Shown here one piece after another: positions 28,585 through 38,485 of a DNA stretch of 64,000 nucleotides (position 1 is its first letter; each line of letters starts with the position of its first letter). The stretch comes from Cochlodiniinecator piscidefendens (lineage in GTDB: Bacteria; Pseudomonadota; Alphaproteobacteria; Rhodobacterales; Rhodobacteraceae): NCBI RefSeq assembly GCF_011326755.1, contig NZ_JAAOIE010000001.1, positions 212,344-276,343 on the forward strand, in the 5' to 3' direction. Both the position numbers and the translations under genes were made by a program. The notes beneath the pieces are model-generated. The model ran no database searches and was not told the origin of the DNA. It saw only the letters and a list, made by a program, of their open reading frames with translations.

Positions 28585-29409
28585 GTGCATCCAATTCAGC
28601 GCAATATGGGAATGTCACCTCAAGAGGTGGACAGCGTTTCCATTTTTCCGATTTCACAGGCAACAGCAGCGACATTTTCGGATCTCTATTTTCGATTGAC
28701 GTTTTTCTTCTTCATTCAGAAAGGCAGCAAGCGTGTTCTCACCTCATCTCAGGGTGAAATGACCGGAGAAGAAGGTGATTTAATGATATTTCCCCCTGGC
28801 TCGATGGTAACGTTGGAAAACCGACCTGTATTAGACGACAGCTATCGCGCATTGGGTGTCTGCTTCCCTCATGATCTTATCAATGCGGTATATGCAGATT
28901 TACCCCCCCCAACGAAGACTGCCTCAGGCATTCAGGTCGTACGCGCAACAACCCAACACCCAGCTAATATTCTAGAATTGATCCAAAACACTTTGGACAA
29001 TGACACATTGCCTGAAGCGATCCGTCAGCATCGCCTATTAGAGCCACTGATTTGGCTACGTGCGCACGGAATACTCCTTCCTAGATTTGTGCAAGATCAC
29101 CCCATCAGCAAGGTGCGTGAATTGATTGAAACAGATCTCAGTTACCAGTGGACGGCAGCCGAAGTAGCAGAACAATTTGGGATGAGCGAAGCAACGATGC
29201 GCCGTTGGCTGTCTAAGTCAGGCCAAGGGCTGTCCAAAATTTTGTTACACACCCGGTTAGAACATGGGCTAAGCCTGTTACAAACAACGGACGTGCAAAT
29301 TTCTCAAATCGCCTTGGATTGCGGGTTCAAAACTCCTTCTCATTTTTCGGATTCTTTCAAGAAAAGGTTCGAAATTCGACCAAAAGATATCCGTTCAGCC
29401 ACAGTTTGA
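28585..29409 (+). CDS. AraC family transcriptional regulator
   Basis: A 274-residue regulator with a variable N-terminal cupin-like domain and a C-terminal double helix-turn-helix (residues 190-270). QWTAAEVAEQFGMSEATMRRW is the first recognition helix region, and ISQIALDCGFKTPSHFSDSF the second, ending with KKRFEIRPKDIR. The start is GTG at 28585 with AAAGAGGAAC upstream. Its target is unknown; the PEBP gene 99 bases downstream is one possibility. Confidence 0.88.
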   Translation: MHPIQRNMGMSPQEVDSVSIFPISQATAATFSDLYFRLTFFFFIQKGSKRVLTSSQGEMTGEEGDLMIFPPGSMVTLENRPVLDDSYRALGVCFPHDLINAVYADLPPPTKTASGIQVVRATTQHPANILELIQNTLDNDTLPEAIRQHRLLEPLIWLRAHGILLPRFVQDHPISKVRELIETDLSYQWTAAEVAEQFGMSEATMRRWLSKSGQGLSKILLHTRLEHGLSLLQTTDVQISQIALDCGFKTPSHFSDSFKKRFEIRPKDIRSATV

Positions 29410-29508
29410 TCGTTATTCGACATTTGTTGAGTGGCAGTTGGAAGCAGGCGTGAGTGAAATTGATTAAATGTAAATCACCGTCACAGAGAACCTCGAAAGG
29501 TATGAAAC

Positions 29509-30042
29509 ATGCTCCGCAGCTCCCTCTTCTCTACTTTGTTATATGCAGGATTAACTGCAACACCCGCGATTGCCGACACATTCCAACTCTCCAGCCCCGA
29601 CATTATTGAAGGTCAGCAACTTGCCACTCAACACGTTTTCAAAGGCTTTGGTTGCGAAGGAGGCAATATCGCGCCATCGCTTTCATGGACAGGTGCCCCT
29701 GAGGGTACAGAAAGCTTTGCGATCACGGTTTACGACCCAGATGCGCCAACTGGATCGGGTTGGTGGCATTGGTTTGCCTTCGATATCCCATCAGATGTCA
29801 CCGAGTTTCCCTCCGAAGCAATGCTCAGCGACACAGTTGTGGAGTTGAAGAACGATTATGGCACCGTAGGCTTTGGCGGTGCGTGCCCTCCTGCTGGCGA
29901 GGTTCACCGGTATGAATTCACCGTGTATGCTCTTGGCTCGACACTCAACATTGACGAAACGGTAAGCAATGCGTTGGCTGGCTTTATGGTCAGAGCCAAC
30001 AGTCTCGCCTCATCAACAATCACTGCCGTGTATAATCGTTAA
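29509..30042 (+). CDS. YbhB/YbcL family (PEBP-like) secreted protein
   Basis: 177 residues with a signal peptide (MLRSSLFSTLLYAGLTATPA), then a phosphatidylethanolamine-binding-protein fold. The diagnostic ligand-site strand YDPDAPTGSGWWHW is present, followed by FGGACPPAGEVHRYEF. Bacterial YbhB proteins have no settled function. The signal peptide predicts a periplasmic location. CGAAAGGTATG lies just upstream, and an out-of-frame ATG seven bases before the start is not used. Confidence 0.88.
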   Translation: MLRSSLFSTLLYAGLTATPAIADTFQLSSPDIIEGQQLATQHVFKGFGCEGGNIAPSLSWTGAPEGTESFAITVYDPDAPTGSGWWHWFAFDIPSDVTEFPSEAMLSDTVVELKNDYGTVGFGGACPPAGEVHRYEFTVYALGSTLNIDETVSNALAGFMVRANSLASSTITAVYNR

Positions 30043-30049
30043 AGCACTG

Positions 30050-30080
30050 CGCCTCAGTCATCGCTGGGGCGTATCATTCT
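30050..30080 (+). terminator. Possible terminator of the YbhB gene
   Basis: An eight-pair stem (CGCCTCAG with CTGGGGCG, one G-T pair) with a six-base loop, followed by TATCATTCTT, eight bases after the stop. The T-run is broken. Confidence 0.4.
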
Positions 30081-30226
30081 TAATCATAAATCAGAGAATA
30101 ATCCTGCTAAACATTGCATTACTGCTGCAACGGGCGTTGACAGTGAAACCTCAAACGTCGTTGTTCAATGGCAAGTGGTGTTGTCGGTTTTCCGTTCCAG
30201 CCAAACAAACCATCCTCGCACTATTC

Positions 30227-30256
30227 AAAGACAGGCCAATTGATGACCTGTCTTTT
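30227..30256 (+). terminator. Hairpin with T-run in the gap after YbhB
   Basis: A perfect nine-pair stem (AAAGACAGG with CCTGTCTTT), an eleven-base loop and a TTTTT tail. It lies about 185 bases after the nearest plus-strand gene, so it may end readthrough transcripts or a lost gene. The rest of the 300 bases between YbhB and the RTX remnant shows nothing I can name. Confidence 0.65.
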
Positions 30257-30342
30257 TAGTGTACGCCTAAACTACAGAATGAATTCGTTTAATTCTGCTT
30301 GGCTGTCCGCAGTGGTCAACACAAGTGCGGCTTCTTTTTATG

Positions 30343-31557
30343 TCAAGAGTTTATGAAGTCATCATATGAGTAAACGCTTCCATCTGCGAAAACGAATTCC
30401 TCTATGTGTTCGCCCATATATGCGATACGTAGTTCGCCTGATTGAGAACCATTGTCCCATTGCATTCAAAGAGCAACCTGATTACCAAGGTTGGATATCT
30501 GGGAATAATCGGCCGTTGCGAAAGTAAAATCATCGACATTTAAATCCGCAAACACAACGCGATCCATTGTTCCGGAATGGAGGGATTCCGTGTGGTGCCC
30601 GATATATACCAATCCGTGGTCGGTGGCGTATTGATAGGTATCGTTTCCGCTTTGGCCATTGAGAACTTGTAATCCGTTTGAACTCAATCCAGCATCTAAG
30701 ACATCGTGACCGCCACCACCATGGATGGTGTCGTTTCCCCCTCCATCTGCGATAGTGTCATCGAAAATCGATCCAAGAAGGGTGTCAGCGCTGTTTGTGC
30801 CTGCAAAATCTGTATCAATGGTTACCATCAAGTGTTCGTAGCTATCGAGCGTGAATGTAGTTCCGTTGTTTACTGGACCTAAATTTGATACCTCGAGAAG
30901 GGCATCAGGTTCGTTGTAGGGCTGAAAGCCCGTTTCCGAACCAAACTCTCCATTTGTAGACCCTGTTACAACTCCCAACTGCGCAATTTCTACATTTCCA
31001 GCCATGCCACCCAAGTTATAGACATAGTTAAGTTTTTCTAAGGTGAGCGACGAAAGAAACACTACAACTGCACCGTCTCCAGCAAAGGTGTGAACGTCAA
31101 TTTTTGAGTTTGAACCCGAAACATCTAGTTGCTTTTTCCCGATCAGATTATCCTTCATGAGTTCAAAAAAACGGCCTGCAATGGTAAGATTATTTTCGCC
31201 ACCAGCGTACAATGGGGTTACTTGATATTGCATTGCTCAGATTTGCATTGAATCTGTGCCGAGCTCCAGAAATTCAGAAAATATTTCGAACATCGCCTCA
31301 GTTTGCTTTAACCCAAAATAGGCGTCGAAATTATGCTCGACATTCCATTCACTGATTTGCAGATCCAGAGAGCGGTCTGAAGTAGCGTCGTTCCACACAT
31401 CATAAAGGTCGCCCGTAAGCGAGGTGAGGGAGGCAATATCAGAATAGTCTAATGTTTCAGGGGTTTGGCCCTACGTCCCAAAATAGAAATGGCCAACAAC
31501 CGTATCAACTGCGTCGAGCCCACCGTTCAGAACGAATTCATTAAGAACAGCATGGTT
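30343..31557 (-). pseudogene. Decayed RTX-tailed glycoside hydrolase with three in-frame stops
   Basis: A single reading frame stays coding-like over 405 codons but is broken by TAG at 31471-31473, TGA at 31237-31239 and TGA at 30466-30468; the last stop is followed directly by ATG. Across the breaks the text is continuous: AVDTVVGHFYFGT, then LDLQISEWNVE, a segment resembling the catalytic Glu region of GH39-like secreted hydrolases. Next come LTIAGRFFELMKDNL, RTX repeats (GGGNDTIHGGGGHDVLD) and a final FVFADGSVYSYDDF calcium-binding-related tail. The 5' part of the catalytic domain is missing, and the frame begins just after a stop codon. The TGA at 31237 stands where a Trp codon would fit. 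The longest intact piece, 30466-31233, could still be translated. I judge it a remnant, not a recoded gene. Confidence 0.75.
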
Positions 31558-31846
31558 TCACCTCTTAACAACGACTCTCCTTTTTGGAGAGTATAAATAA
31601 ATAATTAACCATAAAATTGTGAAAATGCATCTTAAATTCGTGCTGCAAAGGAGCCATTTTTTCATTGGATCTATGCGTTCTCAAAGATCACCATTGGCGC
31701 GGCATGATGACGAGATTGCTCCGCGCCAGAACGTCTCCGTAAATTACTTTTCAGAACAACCCCAAAACAATTATCACAGGAAACCGAGTCGACATAAATT
31801 CTGGGCGCTGTAAGTTTGCAGCAAACCACGAAGGGGACAATCTGCG
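31558..31846. other. Gap between the RTX remnant and the fusion gene
   Basis: About 290 bases with no supported gene. It contains a seven-pair hairpin ACTCTCC-TTTTT-GGAGAGT at 31574-31592 and an AT-rich stretch after it. GTTAAGAGGTGAAACC next to the ATG at 31551-31553 resembles a ribosome site for the remnant, but that ATG leads to a stop after eight codons. The promoter of the downstream plus-strand gene should lie here. Confidence 0.5.
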
Positions 31847-34800
31847 ATGACAACACATTGGAAAAAGATGCTTCAAACACACTGGGGTATTTCCGCGGAT
31901 TTATCGCAACTCGATGGTGAATATGATTTAAATATTCTCGCCCAAAGCGCGGACCAAGCTTACATTCTTAAGGTGATGCGCCCCGATTGCGATGCGAGCT
32001 TTATCGATCTGCAAATTCAGGCCTTTGACCATATAGAAAATACCGGCCAACAAATTGCGATGCCCGCGGTTATTCCTGCCCTCAACGGTGAACGGATGTG
32101 CGAAGTCAAGGATGAGGCCGGCGCAACACGCCTTCTCTGGGTGCTGGAAAAATGTCCGGGGAAAACCTACGCCCATTTCGCCCCAAAATCCAATGCACTG
32201 ATCCACGACCTAGGGCAGCAACTTGGTAAAATGGACGCGGCGCTTTGTTCTTTTGATCACCCATCATTGGAACGTGATTTTAAATGGAACCTTACTCAGG
32301 CCAATTGGATCGACGGGCATATTGAGGCGGTTCAAGATGCACATCGTCAAACACTGATTTCTGAAATATCGGCCGAGTTTGCACATATCCGCCCGACCCT
32401 TTGTGAACTGCCAACGCAAGCCCTTCACAATGATGTGAATGATTACAATATTCTCGCAACGGGTGGACCCAATACGCCGGAAAAAATCAGCGGGCTAATT
32501 GATCTTGGGGATATGTGTAAAGCCCCCCGAATTTGCGATCTCGCCATCGCGGCGGCATATATCGTCTTAGATCACCCACAGCCAGAACAGGCGTTGGCTG
32601 CTTTGGTCAGCGGGTATCACGACACCAACCCACTGAGCCCCTTAGAAATTGATTTATTGTGGCCTTTGCTGCGCGCACGCCTTGCTGTGAGTGTCGTGAA
32701 TTCGACATTGATGGCGATTGAAAACCCGAATGACCCTTACATTGTGATTTCCCAAGGCCCTGCTTGGCGGTTCTTGGAAAACACTCAGATTCACCCAGGT
32801 CTTTTGAAAGCCAGACTGCGCGCGGTGTGCGGATTGCCCGTTACAGATGAAGCCCCCGAAATCATGGCGTTTTTAGAAGAAAATCGCGGTCATTTTGCAA
32901 ATATCATGTTCGAAGATGTTCGAAATGCACCTATGGGGTCGCTCTCGGTCGAAAATTCGACTTGGCCACAAAACCCATTTCATATGCCACTCAAAGAAGC
33001 GGCCCGCGTCGGCGCAGAGTTTGAAGACAATGGGAAAATTTGGCTCGGCTATTATAGCGAGCCCCGTTTGATTTATGCGGAACCCGCCTTTCGCAAAGGC
33101 CCTTGGCTGGCTTCGGATCGACGAACGGTGCATCTCGCGATTGATGCATTTGCCCCGGCAGGCCGACCGCTTTATGCACCAATGGATGCAACGGTTCATG
33201 TGGTTGAAAACCGTCGTGGGCACCTTGATTACGGTGGTGTGGTCATCCTGAGCCATGAAACACCACAGGGTCATACATTTTACACGCTCTACGGACATTT
33301 GAACCCCGAAGTTTGTAAAACACTTACGCCAGGTCAAAGCATTAAAAAAGGCGACGCATTTTGCAGATTAGGCGATCCAACACAAAACGGTGGTTGGGCA
33401 CCGCATGTTCATTTCCAACTCGCCCTTACCACAGACGGCATGGGCGAAGATTGGCCCGGTGTCTCTGACCCTGATGAAATGTATCTCTGGGGGGCGATTT
33501 GCCCGAACCCGGCCGCTTTGATGAACTTGCCTGACGAAAAGGCGCATTACCATCCAACGGATAAAGAACAGATCCTTGAGAGACGTCAAAAACATTTCTC
33601 TAAGAACCTCAAACTGACTTACGATGACCCGGTTATGTTTGTTCGTGGTTGGAAACATCATCTCTTTGATGAATGGGGTCGGCCATATTTAGACGCATAT
33701 AACAATGTACCGCATGTCGGTCACGCCCATCCTAGAATTCAGGCTGTTGCCGCGGATCAGCTCAAACGTATGAACTCAAACACGCGCTATCTTCATAAAG
33801 CGCAAACCGAGTTTGCAGAGAAAATCCTGTCCAAGCTCCCTGCCCCGTTTGAAGTCTGTTTCTTTGTAAATTCCGGCACTGAAGCAAACGAACTCGCGCT
33901 GCGTTTGGCCCGTGCGCATACTGGGGCCAAGGCGATGATCACACCGAACCACGGCTATCATGGCAACACAACCGGCGCGATTGACATCTCTGCCTATAAA
34001 TTCAATGCGCCGGGCGGTGTTGGACAGCCGGATTGGGTCAAATTGGTCGAGGTCGCAGATGAATACAGAGGCTCATTTAAGCGCTCCGATCCTGATCGCG
34101 CGGAAAAATATGCGGACCTTGTAGATGCGGCCATCGTGAAGATTCACAGCAAAAACGAAAAGCTTGCAGGCTTTATTGCCGAAACCTTCCCCTCCGTTGG
34201 TGGGCAAATCATTCCGCCTCAGGGGTATTTAGCATCTGTATATGAAAAAATACGCGAGGCTGGCGGCATCTGTATAGCGGATGAGGTGCAAACAGGTTTA
34301 GGCCGTTTGGGGGACTACTATTTTGCGTTTGAGCATCAGAATGCTATCCCTGATATTGTTGTTTTAGGAAAACCAATAGGCAACGGGCATCCTCTCGGCG
34401 TGCTGGTGACCAGCCGTGAAATTGCCGACAGTTTTGCGCAGGGACCCGAGTATTTTTCAACCTTCGGAGGCTCGACCCTATCGTGCCGCATCGGGAAAGA
34501 AGTTCTAGATATTGTTGATGATGAAGGCCTGCAGAAAAATTCAAAAATAATGGGCGACCGACTACTGAGCGGTTTACGGGCTTTGCAGAAAAAACATGCC
34601 TGCATTGGTGACGTACGCGGAATGGGGTTGTTTGTCGGTGTCGAATTGATTTCAAATTCAAAGACTCAAAACGAAGGCACCGAAATTGCAAGCTATGTGA
34701 AAAACCGTATGCGCGAAAACCGGATACTGATGGGCACCGAAGGCCCAAAGGACAATATCCTAAAAATTCGCCCACCGCTCACAATAGCCGCCGATGATGT

Positions 34801-34858
34801 CGATATGATTTTGGCAATTATGGATCAAACGCTTTCGGAGATCGAAATAGATCAGTAA
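31847..34858 (+). CDS. Three-domain fusion: APH-type kinase, M23 peptidase, class III aminotransferase/phospholyase
   Basis: A 1003-residue cytosolic protein. Residues 20-330 are an aminoglycoside-phosphotransferase-fold kinase with the catalytic HNDVNDYNIL (H194, D196) and the metal site DLGD at 219-222. Residues 420-530 are an M23/LytM-like domain retaining HLAID (H429, D433) and HVH (H520, H522). Residues 580-1003 are a class III PLP enzyme with K842 in LGKPIGNGHPLG. This order is that of bacterial fusions related to human hydroxylysine kinase and the phospholyases ETNPPL and PHYKPL. The likely chemistry is phosphorylation of an amino alcohol, then phosphate elimination with release of ammonia. 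No signal peptide is seen, so the peptidase-like domain's role is unclear. GAAGGGGAC precedes the ATG. Confidence 0.87.
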   Translation: MTTHWKKMLQTHWGISADLSQLDGEYDLNILAQSADQAYILKVMRPDCDASFIDLQIQAFDHIENTGQQIAMPAVIPALNGERMCEVKDEAGATRLLWVLEKCPGKTYAHFAPKSNALIHDLGQQLGKMDAALCSFDHPSLERDFKWNLTQANWIDGHIEAVQDAHRQTLISEISAEFAHIRPTLCELPTQALHNDVNDYNILATGGPNTPEKISGLIDLGDMCKAPRICDLAIAAAYIVLDHPQPEQALAALVSGYHDTNPLSPLEIDLLWPLLRARLAVSVVNSTLMAIENPNDPYIVISQGPAWRFLENTQIHPGLLKARLRAVCGLPVTDEAPEIMAFLEENRGHFANIMFEDVRNAPMGSLSVENSTWPQNPFHMPLKEAARVGAEFEDNGKIWLGYYSEPRLIYAEPAFRKGPWLASDRRTVHLAIDAFAPAGRPLYAPMDATVHVVENRRGHLDYGGVVILSHETPQGHTFYTLYGHLNPEVCKTLTPGQSIKKGDAFCRLGDPTQNGGWAPHVHFQLALTTDGMGEDWPGVSDPDEMYLWGAICPNPAALMNLPDEKAHYHPTDKEQILERRQKHFSKNLKLTYDDPVMFVRGWKHHLFDEWGRPYLDAYNNVPHVGHAHPRIQAVAADQLKRMNSNTRYLHKAQTEFAEKILSKLPAPFEVCFFVNSGTEANELALRLARAHTGAKAMITPNHGYHGNTTGAIDISAYKFNAPGGVGQPDWVKLVEVADEYRGSFKRSDPDRAEKYADLVDAAIVKIHSKNEKLAGFIAETFPSVGGQIIPPQGYLASVYEKIREAGGICIADEVQTGLGRLGDYYFAFEHQNAIPDIVVLGKPIGNGHPLGVLVTSREIADSFAQGPEYFSTFGGSTLSCRIGKEVLDIVDDEGLQKNSKIMGDRLLSGLRALQKKHACIGDVRGMGLFVGVELISNSKTQNEGTEIASYVKNRMRENRILMGTEGPKDNILKIRPPLTIAADDVDMILAIMDQTLSEIEIDQ

Positions 34859-34865
34859 AAGCAAA

Positions 34866-34904
34866 AAACCGCCCCGATATACTCAAAATATCGGGGCGGT
34901 TTAT
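34866..34904. terminator. Strong bidirectional terminator between the fusion gene and phoB
   Basis: A perfect 15-pair stem (AAACCGCCCCGATAT and its complement) with a seven-base loop and A/T flanks on both sides. It lies between convergent genes and should serve both. Confidence 0.9.
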
Positions 34905-34916
34905 GTCTTAGTGATA

Positions 34917-35606
34917 TTAACCTAACGCATATCCGGCGCCCCGCACGGTTCTAAGTGGGTCTGTCCCACCAACCGTTGCCAGCGCTTTGCGCAAGCGCCC
35001 GATGTGAACATCGACTGTGCGGGTATCAACGTATATATCACGTCCCCACACCCGATCCAGAAGTTGCTCTCGTGACCAGACACGACCGGGTTTTTCCATA
35101 AACGTCGCTAGCAGGCGAAATTCAGTTGGGCCCAACTTCAATGGTTGTTTATCGCGGAACACTTTGTGGGTTTCTGAATCCAAAGTTATATCTTCGTATT
35201 CCAGAATTTGCCCAATCGTCGAAGGCCGTACCCGTCGTAACTGTGTTTTCACCCGCGCCATAAGTTCAGCAACCGAATAGGGTTTTATCACGTAATCGTC
35301 TGCACCAGTTTCGAGCCCACGCACACGATCTATTTCTTCAGATCGAGCCGAAAGCATAATCACGGGAACATTACGGGTTTCAACTTTGGTTTTCAGGCGG
35401 CGGCAAACCTCAATCCCCGAAACATTTGGCAACATCCAATCCAGCATGATGACGTCAGGCATTTCTTCTTCAACGAGAAGCAAGCCTTCTTCACCATTTT
35501 CTGCCTTTAAAACGCGGTACCCCTCAGCTTGGAGGTTATAAGCAAGTACTTCACGTTGTGCGAGCTCGTCTTCAACAACTAGAACAACGGGCTGTTCCAA
35601 AGACAT
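34917..35606 (-). CDS. phoB: Phosphate regulon response regulator PhoB
   Basis: A 229-residue OmpR-type regulator. The receiver domain has the acidic pocket VVEDE, phospho-acceptor D56 in MLDWMLP and the K of VIKPYSVAEL. A winged-helix domain follows with REQLLDRVWGRD, TVDVHIGRLRKAL and RTVRGAGYAL. Phosphorylated by PhoR, it binds Pho boxes. It is the last gene of the pst operon and shares one base with phoU (TAATG). Confidence 0.95.
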   Translation of the reverse strand: MSLEQPVVLVVEDELAQREVLAYNLQAEGYRVLKAENGEEGLLLVEEEMPDVIMLDWMLPNVSGIEVCRRLKTKVETRNVPVIMLSARSEEIDRVRGLETGADDYVIKPYSVAELMARVKTQLRRVRPSTIGQILEYEDITLDSETHKVFRDKQPLKLGPTEFRLLATFMEKPGRVWSREQLLDRVWGRDIYVDTRTVDVHIGRLRKALATVGGTDPLRTVRGAGYALG

Positions 35607-36328
35607 TACTCATCCCCTTCCAAAATTGGGTTTTTTAAATAATCACCGGTCGCCTTAGGTCGGCTATCCTCGGGCAATTCACCCGTCACCAAATAAATGA
35701 CCTGCTCGGCAATCGCAGTGACATGATCGCCCATGCGTTCGATATTTTTGGCGATGAAATGCAGGTGCATACAACTGGTGATGTTGCGCGGGTCTTCCAT
35801 CATAAAGGTCAGGAATTCGCGGAACAGTGCGTTGTACATTTGATCAATATCTTGATCGCGTTGGCGCACATCTTCGGCCAGCTCAACGTTGCGCTGAATA
35901 TAGGCATCCAACACATCCTTGAGCATAAGTTCGACTTCTTTTGCCATGCGACGGATCGCGCTTGGCGTGCCTTCAACAACAGGCATTTGCACCAAAACCG
36001 AGGTCCGTTTGGCAAGGTTTTTAGAATAATCGCCAATGCGTTCAAGATTACCAGAGATTTTAATAACGGTTAAAACAGTCCGCAGATCGGCGCCCATTGG
36101 TGCGCGCAATGCCAACAGACGCGCGGCTTCTTGGTTCACGTCTTCTTCTAGAGCATCAATTTGTTTGTCCCGTGCACGGACATCTTCAGCGAGTTCAAGG
36201 TCACGCGTTTCTAGGGATTTTGCGCTGTCCAGAATGGCCGCTTCGACCATCCCACCCATTTTCATGATAAGAGCTTGAATTCCTTCAAGGTCGCGATCAA
36301 AGGCAGAAGCAATATGTTGGTCTTGCAT
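35606..36328 (-). CDS. phoU: Phosphate signalling protein PhoU
   Basis: A 240-residue all-helical protein with two PhoU repeats, each containing the E/DxxxD metal motif. FDRDLEGIQALIMKMGG starts repeat one, and NITSCMHLHFIAKNIERMGD ends repeat two; LEDVNQEAARL-like helices lie between. PhoU connects the PstSCAB transporter to PhoR and keeps the regulon off when phosphate is ample. It lies between pstB and phoB, the standard place. Confidence 0.95.
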   Translation of the reverse strand: MQDQHIASAFDRDLEGIQALIMKMGGMVEAAILDSAKSLETRDLELAEDVRARDKQIDALEEDVNQEAARLLALRAPMGADLRTVLTVIKISGNLERIGDYSKNLAKRTSVLVQMPVVEGTPSAIRRMAKEVELMLKDVLDAYIQRNVELAEDVRQRDQDIDQMYNALFREFLTFMMEDPRNITSCMHLHFIAKNIERMGDHVTAIAEQVIYLVTGELPEDSRPKATGDYLKNPILEGDE

Positions 36329-36339
36329 GATATCCTCGT

Positions 36340-37137
36340 TCAGCCGATCCGGCCAGTAATATAGCTTTCGGTACGCGGGTCTTGTGGGTTTGTGAAAATT
36401 TGTCCGGTTTCACCGTTTTCCACCAAATTCCCTAGGTGGAAAAAGGCTGTCTTTTGGCTGACACGCGCAGCTTGCTGCATAGAGTGCGTCACGATCACAA
36501 CCGAATAATTCTTACGCAATTCGTCAATCAGTTCTTCGACTTGGGCCGTTGCAATCGGATCCAACGCAGAGCAAGGCTCATCCATCAAGAGAACTTCAGG
36601 CGCCGTCGCAATGGCACGTGCAATGCACAAACGCTGTTGCTGTCCACCAGACAATCCAGTTCCGGGGGCGTGCAAGCGGTCTTTGACTTCATTCCAAATC
36701 GCACCACGACGCAGCGATTTTTCGACGATTTCATCGAGCTCAGCTTTGTTGCGGGCCAATCCGTGAATACGTGGACCGTAAGCCACATTGTCATAGATCG
36801 ACTTTGGAAATGGGTTCGGTTTTTGGAACACCATCCCCACTTTGGCACGCAACTGTACCGGGTCAACTTTGGTGTTATAAATATCTTCGCCATCCAAAAG
36901 AATATCACCAGAAACACGGCATACATCGATGGTGTCGTTCATCCGGTTGAGACATCTCAAGAAGGTCGACTTACCACACCCTGAAGGTCCAATAAATGCA
37001 GTGACGGTTTTGTCTTTTATCTCGACATTAACGTCTTTGATCGCATGCGTATCACCGTAATGAACTTGCACATTCTTAGCGGAAATCTTGATGTCTAGCG
37101 TATCCACGCTTCTCTCCATCACTCTCATATCATTCAT
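36340..37137 (-). CDS. pstB: Phosphate ABC transporter ATP-binding protein PstB
   Basis: 265-residue ABC ATPase that drives high-affinity phosphate import. Walker [20 protein letters not shown] is followed by the PstB-typical D and the Q-loop [20 protein letters not shown]. Then come the signature [14 protein letters not shown], Walker [13 protein letters not shown] and [19 protein letters not shown] precedes the ATG. It lies 13 bases after pstA. Confidence 0.96.
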   Translation of the reverse strand: MNDMRVMERSVDTLDIKISAKNVQVHYGDTHAIKDVNVEIKDKTVTAFIGPSGCGKSTFLRCLNRMNDTIDVCRVSGDILLDGEDIYNTKVDPVQLRAKVGMVFQKPNPFPKSIYDNVAYGPRIHGLARNKAELDEIVEKSLRRGAIWNEVKDRLHAPGTGLSGGQQQRLCIARAIATAPEVLLMDEPCSALDPIATAQVEELIDELRKNYSVVIVTHSMQQAARVSQKTAFFHLGNLVENGETGQIFTNPQDPRTESYITGRIG

Positions 37138-37150
37138 TTTATCACCTTTC

Positions 37151-38485
37151 TTACCAGCGGCGCTCGAAACGACGACGCAGATAGATTGCGATACCGTTCA
37201 TTATGACTAGGAAAACCAACAACACAATAATCGCACCTGAGGCCCGTTCAACGAAAGCCGGATCAGAGCGCTGTGTCCAATTAAACACCTGAACAGGCAG
37301 GGCCGTCGCGGGTTCACCAAACAACCCGCTTTCGGGTGTAAAGGCTGCCGGATATTCTTTGACAAAGGCCACCATGCCGATCAACAGCAAAGGCGCTGTT
37401 TCGCCCAATGCTTGTGCTAGACCGATAATTGTGCCCGTCAAAATCCCGGGCGCGGCCAAAGGCAGAACATGGTGGAACACTGCTTGCATTTTAGAGGCCC
37501 CGACCCCCAATGCAGCATCGCGAATTGAGGGTGGCACCGCCTTCAGCGCCGCCCGTGTGGAAATAATGATTGTCGGCAATGTCATAAGCGTCAGAACCAA
37601 ACCACCAACAATAGGTGCTGATTGCGGCAAACCTGCAAAATTGATGAAGATCGCGAGGCCAAGAATACCAAACACAATAGATGGCACGGCCGCAAGGTTC
37701 GAGATATTAACTTCGATAACGTCGGTCCAACGGTTCTTGGGTGCGAACTCTTCTAAGTAGATAGAGGCCGCAACACCGATCGGTAGTGCGAGGCACAGCA
37801 CCACAATCATCATGTAAAGAGAGCCAAGCATCGCCACACCCAGACCAGCGGATTCAGGTCGTTGCCCTGAGGCATCAGGTTCGGTCAAGAACCCAAAGTT
37901 AAATCGCGTTTCCAGAATACCATCCTCAAGGAAGGCATCCGCGAGCTGCAATTGTTCTGGGCTTACATTTCCATCAAGTTCGGCGATTTCAGCAGTTATG
38001 CGTCCCTTATAATACCCATCAATCCGGCCATTCACGAGAAATTCCATCGTGACAGTTCCGTCGACGCTATCAGGATTAGCCAGAACATAATCGCGCAAAG
38101 CGGCTGGGGCCGATTTTGAAATAATACCGCCCATGTCTTTTGCGCTTAGATCAACGTCAAAACCAATCGCTTCAGCATGTGCAACAACTGCATTGCGGAT
38201 CAAAGGCGCATAACCAAAGGTCGAAACGGATGCCATTTCTTCTGGGTCGCGATTACCTTCTTTATCAAGCTTATCTGCCGGCAACGCAATTTCCAGCGTG
38301 ATAAACGTCTGGCGAAAAGAGCCCGCACCATTGCCAACGATGGACACCACCAAAGCAATAAGCGCCAGAATGCCTACAGAAATTGCGAGAATACCATAGA
38401 GCTTAAACCGTTTTTCCGCACCGTTACGACGGCGTGTGTGTGCATCGGTTTTGTAGAGGGAGGATTTGTTCAAAGTATCGGTCAT
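37151..38485 (-). CDS. pstA: Phosphate ABC transporter permease PstA
   Basis: A 444-residue permease, about 150 residues longer than E. coli PstA. The extra part is a soluble domain at residues 70-225 after the first helix (DUF3333 type), which is usual in alphaproteobacteria. The C-terminal 220 residues carry five membrane helices and the permease loop [20 protein letters not shown] that contacts PstB. Its ATG overlaps the pstC stop by four bases. Confidence 0.94.
   Translation of the reverse strand: MTDTLNKSSLYKTDAHTRRRNGAEKRFKLYGILAISVGILALIALVVSIVGNGAGSFRQTFITLEIALPADKLDKEGNRDPEEMASVSTFGYAPLIRNAVVAHAEAIGFDVDLSAKDMGGIISKSAPAALRDYVLANPDSVDGTVTMEFLVNGRIDGYYKGRITAEIAELDGNVSPEQLQLADAFLEDGILETRFNFGFLTEPDASGQRPESAGLGVAMLGSLYMMIVVLCLALPIGVAASIYLEEFAPKNRWTDVIEVNISNLAAVPSIVFGILGLAIFINFAGLPQSAPIVGGLVLTLMTLPTIIISTRAALKAVPPSIRDAALGVGASKMQAVFHHVLPLAAPGILTGTIIGLAQALGETAPLLLIGMVAFVKEYPAAFTPESGLFGEPATALPVQVFNWTQRSDPAFVERASGAIIVLLVFLVIMNGIAIYLRRRFERRW

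Noticed and set aside
30343-31557. Recoding or an alternative genetic code (TGA as Trp) in the RTX frame
   Set aside because: Other genes in the window end in TGA and use TGG for Trp, the frame also contains TAG, and its 5' part is missing. Gene decay is the simpler explanation.
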